In this document: piece after piece, positions 1 through 9,296 of the stretch | Position numbering within the stretch: position 1 is the first letter of the stretch | Layout of the letters: each line of letters opens with the position of its first letter | Source: Candidatus Rifleibacteriota bacterium | GTDB taxonomy: Bacteria; Muiribacteriota; Ozemobacteria; Ozemobacterales; Ozemobacteraceae | Assembly: GCA_012517355.1 (NCBI GenBank) | Contig: JAAYVD010000168.1 | Span: 62,001-126,000 of the forward strand | DNA length: 64,000 bases | Direction of reading: 5' to 3' | The notes under the pieces: generated by a model | The model's database searches: none | The model's input: the letters and a program-made list of their open reading frames with translations, nothing else | Told to the model about the DNA's origin: nothing | Program-made: the position numbers and the translations under genes

Positions 1-696
1 GGAACACCACATGGCGACCAGGGTCAGCAGGAAGAGAATCCCGGCATCGGCCTGGAAGTGCTCGGGGAGCAGGCCGAACCCGTACCCCATATCGAAGACG
101 GCGAGCGACATCAGGACGACGCTGCCCCGCAGCGCAAGCCCGGCCCATGCACGGGCCGGGCTTGGAATGTCCAGGGGTTCGCCTTCTGCGCAAGCGCCGA
201 GCCCGGCAGGGGAAGGGTCCGTTTCGGGAACGTGGCCCGCGGTGGCCTCCTCCCCGGCCGCGACCGGAGCGGAGACCCCTGCGGGAGCCATGGGGGGCAT
301 GCCCACCACCGGAGCGCCGGCGGCCGGCCCGGATGCCGGATCCGAGACTCCCTGGTCCCCCGGGGAAAGGAAGGCCCGCACGATCTGGCCGGGGAGATTC
401 ACCAGGACGAGGAAGATCTCCAGAACGGCCTTCCCCAGGTCGCAGGCCATGTTTCCCGCCGCCGCCGCCACGCCAGGAATCCAGTCAAACGGCCGTTCGG
501 GCGCCAACCCGATGAGATCGAGACCCCAATGAAGGATGACCATGAGCACGAGGCACGCCATCAGGAAGGCGGAGAGGGCTCCGATGATCCCCATGGCGAT
601 GGGAAAGGCGACCGCCAGCGCGATGAGCAGGCCCACGACCACCACCATGATCGTGGAACGGGCCACCTGAAAATGCCGCACCCTGGCCTCGGCCAT
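1..696 (-). CDS. Multi-pass membrane protein of unknown function (C-terminus cut by window edge)
   Basis: The frame stays open from an ATG at 696 to the window edge, 232 codons, with strongly GC-biased third positions and the purine-rich ribosome site GGGGGAAGGG just upstream. Two hydrophobic helices lie at about residues 14-36 and 38-58. They are followed by an amphipathic stretch, a Pro/Ala/Gly-rich hydrophilic linker at about 118-180, and two more hydrophobic segments at about 187-205 and 222 onward. I do not recognise a family. The layout (two helices, hydrophilic middle, two helices) is shared with the membrane protein at 7387-8247, so the two may be distant paralogues; that is inference. 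It is divergent from the alpha-2-macroglobulin gene. Confidence 0.6.
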   Translation of the reverse strand, partial: MAEARVRHFQVARSTIMVVVVGLLIALAVAFPIAMGIIGALSAFLMACLVLMVILHWGLDLIGLAPERPFDWIPGVAAAAGNMACDLGKAVLEIFLVLVNLPGQIVRAFLSPGDQGVSDPASGPAAGAPVVGMPPMAPAGVSAPVAAGEEATAGHVPETDPSPAGLGACAEGEPLDIPSPARAWAGLALRGSVVLMSLAVFDMGYGFGLLPEHFQADAGILFLLTLVAMWCS

Positions 697-1169
697 CCCT
701 TCCCCCTTTGCCAACCCGGGCAGGATCCCGCAAGGGGCATACCAGTTCCCTCGACCGCGGAGACCGGCATGGAAAGGGCACCCCAGCCAGAACCTTCCCT
801 GTGCCGGAGCTGTCCAGGTGCGCCAGGCCTGGCACGGGGAACCGGTCAACCGCCGTGCCATGGTCCGGTCCGCCGGGGTTCCCGCCGCGCGCGAAACCGG
901 CCGGGCATGGCCAGCCCCCGTCCTGCGGTTCAGCCACTTGCTCACCGCGGCCCACACGAGCGGCAAGTGGCGGGGCCGGGCCAGCCACGGCCCCGGCCAG
1001 GCCCGTTCCCGCCCCTGCAGGCGGCCGACGGTCTGCCGCGGCTCCGGATGATCGGCCCTCGCCGGGAAGGGCCCGTTCCGTGGCCAAGGCGGTGGCGGAG
1101 GCGATTGAGACGCGGCCCCTGGCACGGTAGAATGGTGCCGCCCGTACCCCACCAGAGGAGTTTGAGAGC
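697..1169. other. Divergent intergenic region
   Basis: No convincing gene lies in these 473 bases; the frames crossing it have shadow-like codon use. It holds the promoter of the alpha-2-macroglobulin gene. Near 703-738 there is a small inverted pair, CCCCTTTGC and GCAAGGGG, resembling the outer arms of the dispersed palindromic element described at 7082; it may be a decayed or solo end. The purine-rich part of that arm also supplies the ribosome site of the leftward gene. Confidence 0.5.
1105..1133 (+). promoter_or_regulatory. Sigma-70-type promoter of the alpha-2-macroglobulin gene
   Basis: TTGAGA (1105-1110) and TAGAAT (1128-1133) are separated by 17 bases. Transcription would start near 1140, leaving a leader of about 30 bases with AGAGGAG 9 bases before the ATG. 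Confidence 0.65.
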
Positions 1170-4100
1170 ATGAGCCGTTGTCGCCGCCTGTTGTCCCTGA
1201 CCGTCCTGGTTCTGTTGGTCGTGGTGTGCGCCTTCCCCTACCCCGGCCTGGCCAAGGCCGGCCTGGTCACCACGACCCTGGGCGGAACCGACCGCTACCT
1301 GGGCCACGTCGCCCTCGACAAGCCCATCTACCGCACGGGCGAGCCCTTGTTCGCCCGGGTCACGGTCCTGCACGCGATGACCAGGAAACCCTGGCCGTCC
1401 ACCGGCTACCTGGGCGCCCTGGTCGAGGTGCGCGGACCCAAGGGCGAGATCGTCCACTCCAGCTACGTCAACGGCGCCGACGGCCTGCTCGGCTTCCGCT
1501 GGGACATCCCCGACGGCCTGGCCGGCGGGGAATACACGCTCGCCATGACCTTTCCCGACCAGGGTCTGCCCCCCGCCGAACGGACCTTCGACATCCGGGT
1601 GTTCCGCGCCCCGCGCCTGAAGAGCCAGATCGTCTTTCTTCGCGACGGCTACGGCCCCGGCGACCAGGCGGCCGCCGCCCTGCACGTGGAACGGGCCGAG
1701 GGCGGCTTCCCGGCCGGGGCGAAGGTGACCCCCAGCGTCCTGGTCGATGGCCGGCCCGTGACGGCCGATCCCGCCACGGTCGACGGGGAGGGCAACGCCA
1801 CCGTGCGGTTCACCCTGCCCGCGGCCATCGAGCGCTGCGAGGGCACGCTGGCGCTGACCATCGAGGACGGCGGCACGGTCGAGACGGCCGCCAAGACCAT
1901 CCCCATCCTGCTGCAGACCCTCGACGTGCAGGTCTACCCCGAGGGCGGCGACCTCGTGAACGGCCTCCCCGGCCGGATCTACGTCGAGGCCCGCACCCCG
2001 GCGAAAAAGCCCGCCGACTTCTCGGCGGTGATCGAGGACCAGGACGGCCGCGAGGCCGGCCGGCTGCGGACCGAACACGAGGGCCGCGGCCGCGCGGCCT
2101 TCACCCCGGTGTCCGGCAAGACCTACCGGCTGCGCATCACCGAGCCCGCCGGTCTCGAGCCGGTTCCCCTGCCCGCCCCCGTGGCCAGGGGGGTCGTGCT
2201 GACCGCCCGCCAGGACTCGACCGCGCCCGGAAAACCGGTCGCGCTGCGGGTGGCGGCCACCGACGCCCGACCGGTCACGGTGACGCTGAGCCAGCGGGAG
2301 GTCGAACTGGACAAGCGACAGCTCGACCTGAAGGCCGGCGCGGCCCAGGACCTGGAACTGAAGCCGGGCGAGGCGGCGGGGGTGCTGACCGCCACCGTCT
2401 GGTCGGCCGACAACCGGCCGCTGGCCGAGCGCCTGGTCTTCGTCCAGCCGGCCCACCGCGTGCGGGTGAGGGTGACCCCCGACGCGCCCACCTATACGCC
2501 GGGCAGCCCGGTGCGGCTGACGGTCCGGGCCGAGGACGAGGCGGGGAAACCTGTGGCCGCGCTGGTCGGCGTGACGGTGACCGACGACAGCGTCCTCGAG
2601 ATGATCGAGAAACGCGAACAGCCTCCGAGGCTGCCGGCCATGGCGTTCCTCGAACCGGAGGTCGCCGAACTGCGTGACGCCCACCTCTACCTCGACGGCG
2701 ATGATCCGAAGGCCCTCACCGCCCTCGACCTGTTGCTGGGCACCCAGGGCTGGCGGAGGTTCGCGCTGGTCGACGTGGTGAAGTTCATGGAAAAGTACGG
2801 GAACGCCGCCCGCCGCCTGTTCGCGGTGCGGCTGGTGCTCGACCGGGAGCAGGCCCAGTTGGCCGGGGCGGGCGGCGACCTGCGACTCCTCGATGAGGGG
2901 GCGGACTTCGGCGCAGCTCCCAGGGGGGTCATGATGGATGGGGCCCCGCCCCCCGCGCCGGCCCCCGCCGGCCACGAGGGAAGAGGGGCCGACGCCTTCG
3001 CCGAGCCGGCCGCGGCGGCCGCGCTGGTCATGGCTCCCCCCGCCGACATGGACGTGGTGGCCCGTCCGGCGGAACCCGCCCCGGAACAGGAGGCGATGAA
3101 GGAAGTCATGGAGCGGGCCAAGCCGCGAGGCGGCCTGTTCCTCGAAAAGAAGCTGGACATCATGGCCGGCAAGCCCGCGGTGGCGTATGTCCGGGAGTTC
3201 GCCCACCAGGCCCGCCCCGACCGCCGGCCGGGGGAGCGGGTCGATTTCACCGAGACCCTCTTCTGGCATGCCGGGCTCAAGACCGACCCCAGGACCGGCC
3301 TGGCCACCTGCACCTTCGAGCTCAGCGATTCCGTGACCTCCTTCCGCGTGCTGGCCGACGCCTTCACCTCCGAGGGAGCCCTGGGCGACGGGTCCGGCAC
3401 CGTCGAGGCGGTGGAGCCGTTCAACCTCGAGCCCAAGCTGCCGCTCGAGGTCACCGCCGGCGACCAGCTCCAGATCCCCGTCACCCTGATCAACCGCCAG
3501 GCCTCCCCGATCACCCACCTGGCCTTCACCGTCACCGCCGGCGACTCCCTGGAACCCGGCGCCCTGCCGGCCCGTGACCTGCCGGCCGGAGCCCGCGAGC
3601 GCGTGCTGCTGCCGGTCTACGTCGGCTCGGGAACGGCGCCGACCCCGATGACCATCGAAGCGGCGGGCGACGGCCTGCGCGACAAGGTGACCCGCACGGT
3701 CGGGGTCCGGCCGTCCGGGTTCCCGCTCGAGGTACCCTTCGGCGGCCTGCTGTCGGCCGCGCAACCGGCCCGGCACGAGTTCACCATTCCTCACACGATT
3801 GTACAAGGCAGCATGAAGGCTCGCGCCACCGTCTTCCCCACCCCGCTGGGCAACCTGACCGCCGCCCTCGAGCGGATGCTGGTCGAACCCAGCGGCTGCT
3901 TCGAGCAGACCAGCTCGACGAACTTCCCGCTGGTGATGGCGCAGCAGTATTTCCAGACCCACACCGGCGTGGCCCCGGCCCTGGTCACGAAAGGCCAGGA
4001 ACTGCTGGAGAAAGGCTACCAGCGGCTGGTGGGCTTCGAGTGCAAGCAGAAGGGCTACGAGTGGTTCGGGGGCGACCCCGGCCACGAGGCCCTGACCGCC

Positions 4101-5324
4101 TACGGCCTCCTCGAGTTCGTCGAGATGTCGCGGGTCCGGAAGGTCGACCAGGCGATGCTGGAGCGCACCCGCGCCTGGCTGCTGGGCCGCCGCGACGGCA
4201 AGGGCGGCTTCCTGCGCAACGACCAGGCGCTCGACAGCTTCGGCCGCGCCCCGGCCGAGATCACCGACGCCTACATCGTCTGGGCCCTCCTGGAAGCCGG
4301 CGAGACGGGCCTCGACAAAGAGGTCGCCCAGGTCAGATCGACGGCCGGCGCCAGCGCCGATCCCTACCTGCTGGCCCTGGCGGGCAACATCCTGCAGTTG
4401 GCCGGCGAGGCCGAGGGGGCGCGCCCCATTCTCGGCAACCTGGCCAAGCGGCAGGCCGGCGACGGGTCGGTGCCCGGAGCCGCCACCAGCATCACCATGA
4501 GCGGCGGCGAGGCCCTGACCATCGAGACGACCGCCCTGGCCGTGCTGGCCTGGCTGCGGATGCCCGAGTTCACCCCGAACGTCGAGAGGGGCCTGCAGTT
4601 CCTGAACCAGAGCTGCAAGGACGGCCGGTTCGGTTCCACCCAGTCGACCATCCTGGCGTTGCGGGCCATCCTGGCCTACGATCAGGCCCGGGCGCGGCCC
4701 AAGGCGGCCGGCCAGGTGCAACTGCTGGTCGACGGTCAGCCGGTCGGCGGCCCGGTCGGGTTCGACGAGAAGGCGGAAGGGGCCATCGCCCTGCCCGGGT
4801 TCGCCGAACGGTTGAAGCCCGGCCGGCACACCGTGGAACTGCGCATGACCGACGGCTCGGAGATGCCATACGGCGTGACGGTGACCTTCCACGCCTTCCA
4901 GCCCGCCTCGGCGAAGGAATGCAAGCTGACGCTGACCACCGCCCTGGCCGCGGAGACGGTGGCCGAGGGCGCCGTCACCGAGGCCAGGGTCGGCATCGCC
5001 AACCGCACGAAGGATGTCTGCCCGATGCCCGTCGCGATCATCGGCCTGCCGGGCGGCCTGGAGCCCCGCCACGACCAGTTGAAGGAACTGGTCAAGGCCG
5101 GAACGATCGACGCCTACGAGGTGCTGGGCCGCGAGGTGGTGCTCTACTGGCGCGCCTTCAAGCCCGAGGAGAAACGGTCGGTGAACCTCAGCCTGGTCGC
5201 GGCCATTCCCGGCACCTACACCGGACCGGCCGCCCGGGCCTACCTCTACTACACCGACGAGCACAAGACCTGGGTGCCCGGCCTGCGCGCCACTGTCACC
5301 CCCCTGGCCCGCACCACCCGCTGA
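1170..5324 (+). CDS. Bacterial alpha-2-macroglobulin family protein with thioester motif
   Basis: This 1384-residue exported protein begins with a hydrophobic signal peptide (about residues 1-28). An MG2-type beta domain follows, containing the stretch DKPIYRTGEPLFARV that is typical of the family. A low-complexity Ala/Pro/Met region at about 580-650 sits where a protease bait region is expected. The thioester motif reads GCFEQT with Cys910 and Gln913, inside an alpha/alpha-toroid region; most relatives have CLEQ or CGEQ. Family knowledge: bacterial members trap proteases in the periplasm and are often paired with penicillin-binding protein 1C, which is absent here. Length is at the short end for the family (about 1500-1650 residues is common in enterobacterial forms). 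No lipobox is seen, so it is probably soluble or anchored only by an uncleaved signal. Confidence 0.9.
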   Translation: MSRCRRLLSLTVLVLLVVVCAFPYPGLAKAGLVTTTLGGTDRYLGHVALDKPIYRTGEPLFARVTVLHAMTRKPWPSTGYLGALVEVRGPKGEIVHSSYVNGADGLLGFRWDIPDGLAGGEYTLAMTFPDQGLPPAERTFDIRVFRAPRLKSQIVFLRDGYGPGDQAAAALHVERAEGGFPAGAKVTPSVLVDGRPVTADPATVDGEGNATVRFTLPAAIERCEGTLALTIEDGGTVETAAKTIPILLQTLDVQVYPEGGDLVNGLPGRIYVEARTPAKKPADFSAVIEDQDGREAGRLRTEHEGRGRAAFTPVSGKTYRLRITEPAGLEPVPLPAPVARGVVLTARQDSTAPGKPVALRVAATDARPVTVTLSQREVELDKRQLDLKAGAAQDLELKPGEAAGVLTATVWSADNRPLAERLVFVQPAHRVRVRVTPDAPTYTPGSPVRLTVRAEDEAGKPVAALVGVTVTDDSVLEMIEKREQPPRLPAMAFLEPEVAELRDAHLYLDGDDPKALTALDLLLGTQGWRRFALVDVVKFMEKYGNAARRLFAVRLVLDREQAQLAGAGGDLRLLDEGADFGAAPRGVMMDGAPPPAPAPAGHEGRGADAFAEPAAAAALVMAPPADMDVVARPAEPAPEQEAMKEVMERAKPRGGLFLEKKLDIMAGKPAVAYVREFAHQARPDRRPGERVDFTETLFWHAGLKTDPRTGLATCTFELSDSVTSFRVLADAFTSEGALGDGSGTVEAVEPFNLEPKLPLEVTAGDQLQIPVTLINRQASPITHLAFTVTAGDSLEPGALPARDLPAGARERVLLPVYVGSGTAPTPMTIEAAGDGLRDKVTRTVGVRPSGFPLEVPFGGLLSAAQPARHEFTIPHTIVQGSMKARATVFPTPLGNLTAALERMLVEPSGCFEQTSSTNFPLVMAQQYFQTHTGVAPALVTKGQELLEKGYQRLVGFECKQKGYEWFGGDPGHEALTAYGLLEFVEMSRVRKVDQAMLERTRAWLLGRRDGKGGFLRNDQALDSFGRAPAEITDAYIVWALLEAGETGLDKEVAQVRSTAGASADPYLLALAGNILQLAGEAEGARPILGNLAKRQAGDGSVPGAATSITMSGGEALTIETTALAVLAWLRMPEFTPNVERGLQFLNQSCKDGRFGSTQSTILALRAILAYDQARARPKAAGQVQLLVDGQPVGGPVGFDEKAEGAIALPGFAERLKPGRHTVELRMTDGSEMPYGVTVTFHAFQPASAKECKLTLTTALAAETVAEGAVTEARVGIANRTKDVCPMPVAIIGLPGGLEPRHDQLKELVKAGTIDAYEVLGREVVLYWRAFKPEEKRSVNLSLVAAIPGTYTGPAARAYLYYTDEHKTWVPGLRATVTPLARTTR

Positions 5325-5350
5325 GCGGCCGGCCAGGCCCGTTCCCTGCC

Positions 5351-5378
5351 CCCCCCCGGCGCCCCGGTGCCGGGGGGG
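5351..5378 (+). terminator. GC hairpin after the alpha-2-macroglobulin gene
   Basis: Perfect 10-bp arms CCCCCCCGGC and GCCGGGGGGG around an 8-base loop, 26 bases after the stop codon. There is no clear T-tract, only CTCCCTT. Confidence 0.6.
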
Positions 5379-5398
5379 CACTCCCTTGACCCCACGGG

Positions 5399-5428
5399 TT
5401 GCCATGCCCGGGCGGGAGCGTGTAGGAT
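5399..5428 (+). promoter_or_regulatory. Promoter of STAS gene, predicted leaderless
   Basis: TTGCCA (5399-5404), an 18-base spacer and TAGGAT (5423-5428). The likely transcription start is within one or two bases of the ATG at 5436. The ATG at 5427 lies inside the -10 box and so should not be on the mRNA. Confidence 0.6.
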
Positions 5429-5435
5429 GGAGCCC

Positions 5436-5789
5436 ATGCCCAGCTTTGAAGTGATCCTGACCACCCACGGACGGGCGGTCGTCGCCGACATCCGCGGGTA
5501 TTTCAACGACGAAGCCGGCCGCCATCTGCAAGAGAGGTTGAAACCCCTGCTGAAGAAAGGGTCCAACCGGATCCTCCTCGACTTCTCGCGGTGCGAGGTC
5601 ATCAACAGCCCGGGCGTGGCCGGCCTGCTCGAAACCGCCGTCGAGGTGATCGAGGACCACCGGGGAATGCTGGTCCTCTGCGGGCTCCAGGAAACCAGCC
5701 AGAACATCCTGCAGATGGCCGGTCTGTTCATCTACGCCACCGCGACCGCCGACCGCACCACCGGCCTGGCCGCCCTCGAGAAGACGTGA
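5436..5789 (+). CDS. STAS-domain protein (anti-sigma factor antagonist type)
   Basis: This 117-residue protein is a single STAS domain. The segment VINSPGVAGLL matches the conserved phospho-acceptor loop region of SpoIIAA/RsbV-like proteins, with Ser before Pro-Gly. It aligns with the second STAS protein in this window (21750-22106) from the first residues onward (MPSFEV against MGEFAV), which supports the start at 5436 rather than the in-frame ATGs or GTG further upstream. Family knowledge: such proteins switch partners with a kinase-type anti-sigma factor and are reactivated by a SpoIIE/RsbU-type phosphatase. Two such phosphatases lie in the window, but no kinase does. The stop codon overlaps the start of the next gene (TGATG), suggesting co-translation with a secreted vWA protein. 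Confidence 0.85.
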   Translation: MPSFEVILTTHGRAVVADIRGYFNDEAGRHLQERLKPLLKKGSNRILLDFSRCEVINSPGVAGLLETAVEVIEDHRGMLVLCGLQETSQNILQMAGLFIYATATADRTTGLAALEKT

Positions 5790-7057
5790 TGACCTGCCAG
5801 CGCCCCGCCAAGGGGTGTGGCCGGGAAAGCCTCCTCGACCGCCAGAACGGGTGGCGCACCGCCGGCCACCCGATGCCCCTTCCCCGACCCGCCTGCCGCT
5901 GCTTCCCTGGTGTGGCCCTTGCCCTGGTCCTGGGAGCGGCATTGTTCCTGGCCTGCCTCCCCGGCACCGCGGGAACCCCCACGCCCACCAGCCCCGTCAG
6001 AACCGCTGGCATCGCCGGCGCCGTGGACCCCGGGGAGCGACCGACCTTCCGCGCCATCGGCGTGGACTTCCCGCAGATCACGGTCCGGGTCAAGCTGGTG
6101 GCCTCCGACGCCCTCGACCTGACGCCTGACTCCTTCCGGCTCACCGAGAACGGCACCCCCGTCGACGGCTTCTTCCTGGCCAGCGCGACGCCACGCTTCT
6201 TCCTGACCCTGCTGCTGGACCGCTCATCCAGCGTCGAATCGGTCATGGGCGACATCAAGCGCAGCGCTGCCGGCTTCCTGAAGTCGCTCCCGCCCGAGAC
6301 GCGCATCAGCCTGATGAGCTTCGGCAGCGACACCGACATCCATGTCGACTTCACCACCGACCGCCGCGCCCTGATCGAAGGGATCAAGGGCCTGCGCCCG
6401 TGGGGCGGCACCGCCCTCTACGACGCCCTGCACCTGGCCTGCGAGCAGCTCTACGCCAATTCCGACCCCCGCGACCTGCGCACCATCGTGGTGTTCACCG
6501 ACGGCCGCGACGAGACCCCCGCCCTGCGCACCCAGATGTCGATCAAGAACCTCCCCGAGGTGCTGCAGCTCGCCGACCGCCATCTCATCCGTCTGATCAC
6601 CGTCGGCATGGGCACCGAAATCGATCGCGGGATCCTCAAGCAGATGGCCCGCGAGACCAATGGCTGGGAATGCTATGCCCCGACCGCCCGCGAACTCTAC
6701 GGCATCTACGAATCGATCAGCCGGGCCATCCGCCGCGAGCGCCACTTCGTCCTCCATTACCTCACGCCCCATCCGGAGCGTGACGGCGCGCGCCGCACAG
6801 TCGGCCTTTCGGTCACCCTGCCGGGCAGGGAAACCATCGACGGCCAGGCCTCCTACGAAGCTCCGGCCCCGCGCGGCGGCATCCGGCCGCTGCCGCCCGT
6901 CCCCACCGCTGACAGAGAACCGGGGTCTGGAGACGGTCCCGACGCCGGGCCAGGCCTCGAACCCGGCCCCGACCTGGCGCCGCCCGACCTGCCACCCGCC
7001 ACCCCGGCGCCCCCGGCCACCCCACCCCAGCCGGCCGGCCCGAAAATCCTGGAATAG
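5789..7057 (+). CDS. Secreted von Willebrand factor A domain protein
   Basis: 422 residues from an ATG overlapping the STAS stop codon. An internal hydrophobic signal-like segment lies at about residues 40-62, so an ATG at 5873 is an alternative start. A short beta domain (about 85-135) precedes a vWA domain with an intact metal site: DRSSS starting at Asp144, the Thr in GGTALYDA and the Asp in FTDGRDE. The order resembles the VWFA-related proteins common in Acidobacteria and similar phyla. The last 70 residues are Pro-rich and probably disordered. Role unknown; vWA domains usually bind protein partners outside the cytoplasm. Coupling to the STAS gene is visible in the sequence, but the functional link is inference. 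Confidence 0.8.
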   Translation: MTCQRPAKGCGRESLLDRQNGWRTAGHPMPLPRPACRCFPGVALALVLGAALFLACLPGTAGTPTPTSPVRTAGIAGAVDPGERPTFRAIGVDFPQITVRVKLVASDALDLTPDSFRLTENGTPVDGFFLASATPRFFLTLLLDRSSSVESVMGDIKRSAAGFLKSLPPETRISLMSFGSDTDIHVDFTTDRRALIEGIKGLRPWGGTALYDALHLACEQLYANSDPRDLRTIVVFTDGRDETPALRTQMSIKNLPEVLQLADRHLIRLITVGMGTEIDRGILKQMARETNGWECYAPTARELYGIYESISRAIRRERHFVLHYLTPHPERDGARRTVGLSVTLPGRETIDGQASYEAPAPRGGIRPLPPVPTADREPGSGDGPDAGPGLEPGPDLAPPDLPPATPAPPATPPQPAGPKILE

Positions 7058-7081
7058 AGCACGCTCCAGCAGGTGGCCCGA

Positions 7082-7168
7082 CGGCCCCTTTGCAGGGCGC
7101 GAAACTGGCGTTTCGCGCCGCCATCCGTGGCGGCAAAGGGGCACTTCCGACATCGTGTCGGTCGGATC
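7082..7168 (-). repeat. Dispersed palindromic element, copy A (intergenic, minus orientation)
   Basis: Read on the minus strand the element has, in order: GACCGACACGATGTCGG, a CCCCTTTG arm, the hairpin CCGCCACGGATGGCGG, the hairpin GCGAAACGCCAGTTTCGCG, and a GCAAAGGGGCCG arm that pairs with the first CCCCTTTG. It is nearly identical to the copies at 29902 and 32150 and lies between two convergent genes. Confidence 0.8.
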
Positions 7169-7386
7169 CGCCGGGGCCGGACGGTCCGGCGATCCCTTCT
7201 CCCGCCGTCCTGCTCCGTGTTCATCCGGTTCCATCGACTTCCCACCAGGCCGAGGGCCGGAGCGGCGGAGGGAGCCCCGCCGACCCGAACCCCTTCCGCC
7301 CGGGGCCTTCCGCCCGGGGCCTTCCGGCCACCGGCAGGGAGGGGAAGGAGGCGTCGACGAATCGGGTCCGGGTCGGGCCTTTCCGG

Positions 7387-8247
7387 TCAAATCGCCTTCC
7401 AGAGCGCCTTCCAGGCCGGGGCCATGGTGGTGGCCCCGGGCCAGTGACCGGCGGTCACCACCCCGATCATGAAACAACTGAGCAGGGCCAACAGGAACCC
7501 GCCGATCGTCTGCTCCGCCAGGACCGTCTTCCAGTCGGCGTCGGACCAGTCGGCCATGCCCGCCGTCTCGCCCGCGCCCACGGCGATCTGCAGGATGGTC
7601 TCGGACAGGATGTCGGGAGCGTTGTAGACGAAGAAGATGAAGACGCTGAAGATCACCCCGATGAACAGCCCGATGACCGCCAGCACGATGGCATCGGCGT
7701 CCAGGCAGCCAAGTCCCGAAGCCGCATCGGCCGCCACCGAACCGCCGTCGGTCGCCGCCTGGCCGGCCTCGGCCACCGCGCGACCGGCATCCGCCACAGC
7801 GCGCGTGGTCTCCACGAGGTCGCCCGCCGACCGGGCCGCATCGGCCAGATGGGCCGATGCCTGCACCGCGTCACCGCCCCGCGCGGTGAGGTCCGAGACG
7901 AGATTGCACACATCCAGGCCGGTATCGAGGGAGTCGAAGGGGGCGCTCACGACCCGGTCGGCCCCGTTCCGCAAGAAGCGGAACAGGAAGGGATAGGCGT
8001 ACAGCCAGCCCTTCACGATGGGGAAGAAGGCCAGGTAGGTCAGGAAGGCGCATACCGAGTAGCGGGCCACCAGGTCGGTCAGCCCCCAGGCATACAGGCT
8101 GGCATTGATGGCCAGCCAGGCCACCCCGGTCAACGCCAGGATGATGAGCATGAACCACCGCAACGGCAGCCGCTCCTTCACCATCTCCAGCAACTGTTTC
8201 CGGCCCATCCCACCCGGCGTTCCCCGGACCATCGCTTCCGTTCCCAT
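7387..8247 (-). CDS. Four-helix membrane protein with Ala-rich central domain, unknown function
   Basis: 286 residues, started by an ATG with GGGGGAGGGG upstream. Hydrophobic helices lie at about 30-54, 64-86, 204-228 and 254-274. Between helices 2 and 3 is a long Ala/Asp-rich helical stretch (about 110-195) with a heptad-like pattern, possibly a coiled coil. I do not recognise the family. The gene stands alone, convergent with the vWA gene, with an element copy in the gap. The overall layout resembles the truncated protein at the window start. The region 7169-7386 holds no gene I can support. Confidence 0.65.
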   Translation of the reverse strand: MGTEAMVRGTPGGMGRKQLLEMVKERLPLRWFMLIILALTGVAWLAINASLYAWGLTDLVARYSVCAFLTYLAFFPIVKGWLYAYPFLFRFLRNGADRVVSAPFDSLDTGLDVCNLVSDLTARGGDAVQASAHLADAARSAGDLVETTRAVADAGRAVAEAGQAATDGGSVAADAASGLGCLDADAIVLAVIGLFIGVIFSVFIFFVYNAPDILSETILQIAVGAGETAGMADWSDADWKTVLAEQTIGGFLLALLSCFMIGVVTAGHWPGATTMAPAWKALWKAI

Positions 8248-8624
8248 CTCCGCGCCCCTCCCCCATTCGTTTCCGATGCCGCGATCGGCGTGCCACCCCC
8301 ATCAAAGCATCTCCCGTGCCAGGATGGCACTCTTGTGTTCAAGCTTGTTTCCGAACATCTCCGGGCTGTGATGGGCCGGTTTGGCGCACCGCCACTGCGT
8401 CATCCCTGTCGCCACCCCCTCGCAGATTCAGGCTGGGCGCCCCGCCACGGATCTCCCCCGTGCCTTCCGGATGGCCGATGGAATTCAGGTCCGGCACCGA
8501 AATTCCTCATTGCCCTGGGGCGGTCAACTTAGGTAGACTATTGGGCAAGCAGACAAATTGCAGGTCTCGAGGTGGGTGGTCCCTGAGGTTCAGGAAGCCT
8601 CAAACCGGCTGAGGAGGGAAGTTC
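8248..8624. other. Divergent intergenic region with a long leader
   Basis: These 377 bases hold no gene I can support. The right part carries the promoter of the FecR operon and a leader of about 80 bases before its ATG. The base composition is less GC-rich than in the flanking genes. No riboswitch fold is recognised. Confidence 0.4.
8510..8539 (+). promoter_or_regulatory. Promoter of the FecR/pseudopilin operon
   Basis: TTGCCC (8510-8515), an 18-base spacer and TAGACT (8534-8539). The ribosome site GAGGAGGGA lies just before the ATG at 8625. Confidence 0.5.
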
Positions 8625-9290
8625 ATGAGATATTCACACCGGGTTTGGCCGTGGGTTGCGGTGATGGTGGCGATCCTGGCGTTTCCCTTCCTGCACGGAT
8701 GTGAAGACGGACGAAGAGCACCCGCCACCCTGAAACTGGCCAAAGGCGAAGGGAACCGGATCCCTGTCGGCCAGGGGGAACCCGCCTTCCGGTTCGGCAA
8801 CGACCTCGAACTCCCCACCGAGCTGAAACGCGACAGCCGCGCCTTTTCCTTCCTCCCTGACAAGGATTTCCCCTTCTTCCACGAGGATTTCATCCAGAAC
8901 GTGTCGGGGAAAGAGGCCATCCTCAACGAAGTGGCCAACCAGTCACGGTTCACGCTCAAGCCCGACACCGCCATCCAGATCCATCCCAATGCCCTGACCC
9001 TGATCAAAGGGTCGGCCCGGTTCGAGTTCAAGAAGGTCAACGGCGAATACCGGATCAAGGTCCCCTTCGCCACTCTCGGCATCCGGGGAACCACCCTCCA
9101 GGTCACCGTCAACCCCGACCAGAGCAGTCGGACCGACCTTCTGGAGGGTCAGATCTCGGTCGAGGCCGGCGGCACCACCCTGCCCCTGAAAGCCGGAGAA
9201 CGCCTCGAGATCGACGCCAAGGGCGTCGTCGGCCGCCCAGCCCCTCTTCCCGGGTTGAACCCCGACACCTACCACCCGCCCGCCCACTGA
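8625..9290 (+). CDS. FecR-domain lipoprotein
   Basis: 221 residues. A short positive N-terminus and hydrophobic helix end in the lipobox-like FLHGC (Cys at about 26), so it is probably a lipoprotein. The middle and C-terminal half hold a FecR-type beta fold: a segment SRFTLKPDTAIQIHP, then KVPFATLGIRGTTLQV, then LLEGQISV, the usual order in FecR-like proteins that are not sigma regulators. Family knowledge: beyond iron signalling, FecR domains occur widely in surface and cell-envelope proteins. It heads an operon with three prepilin-like genes, spaced by 6 bases, which suggests an envelope assembly role; that is inference. Confidence 0.8.
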   Translation: MRYSHRVWPWVAVMVAILAFPFLHGCEDGRRAPATLKLAKGEGNRIPVGQGEPAFRFGNDLELPTELKRDSRAFSFLPDKDFPFFHEDFIQNVSGKEAILNEVANQSRFTLKPDTAIQIHPNALTLIKGSARFEFKKVNGEYRIKVPFATLGIRGTTLQVTVNPDQSSRTDLLEGQISVEAGGTTLPLKAGERLEIDAKGVVGRPAPLPGLNPDTYHPPAH

Positions 9291-9296
9291 CCGCGC

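Noticed and set aside
942-5942. A 1666-codon open frame on the minus strand over the alpha-2-macroglobulin gene
   Set aside because: It is a shadow frame produced by GC-rich third positions of the plus-strand gene, with Gly/Gln/Arg/His-rich low-complexity translation and no domain.
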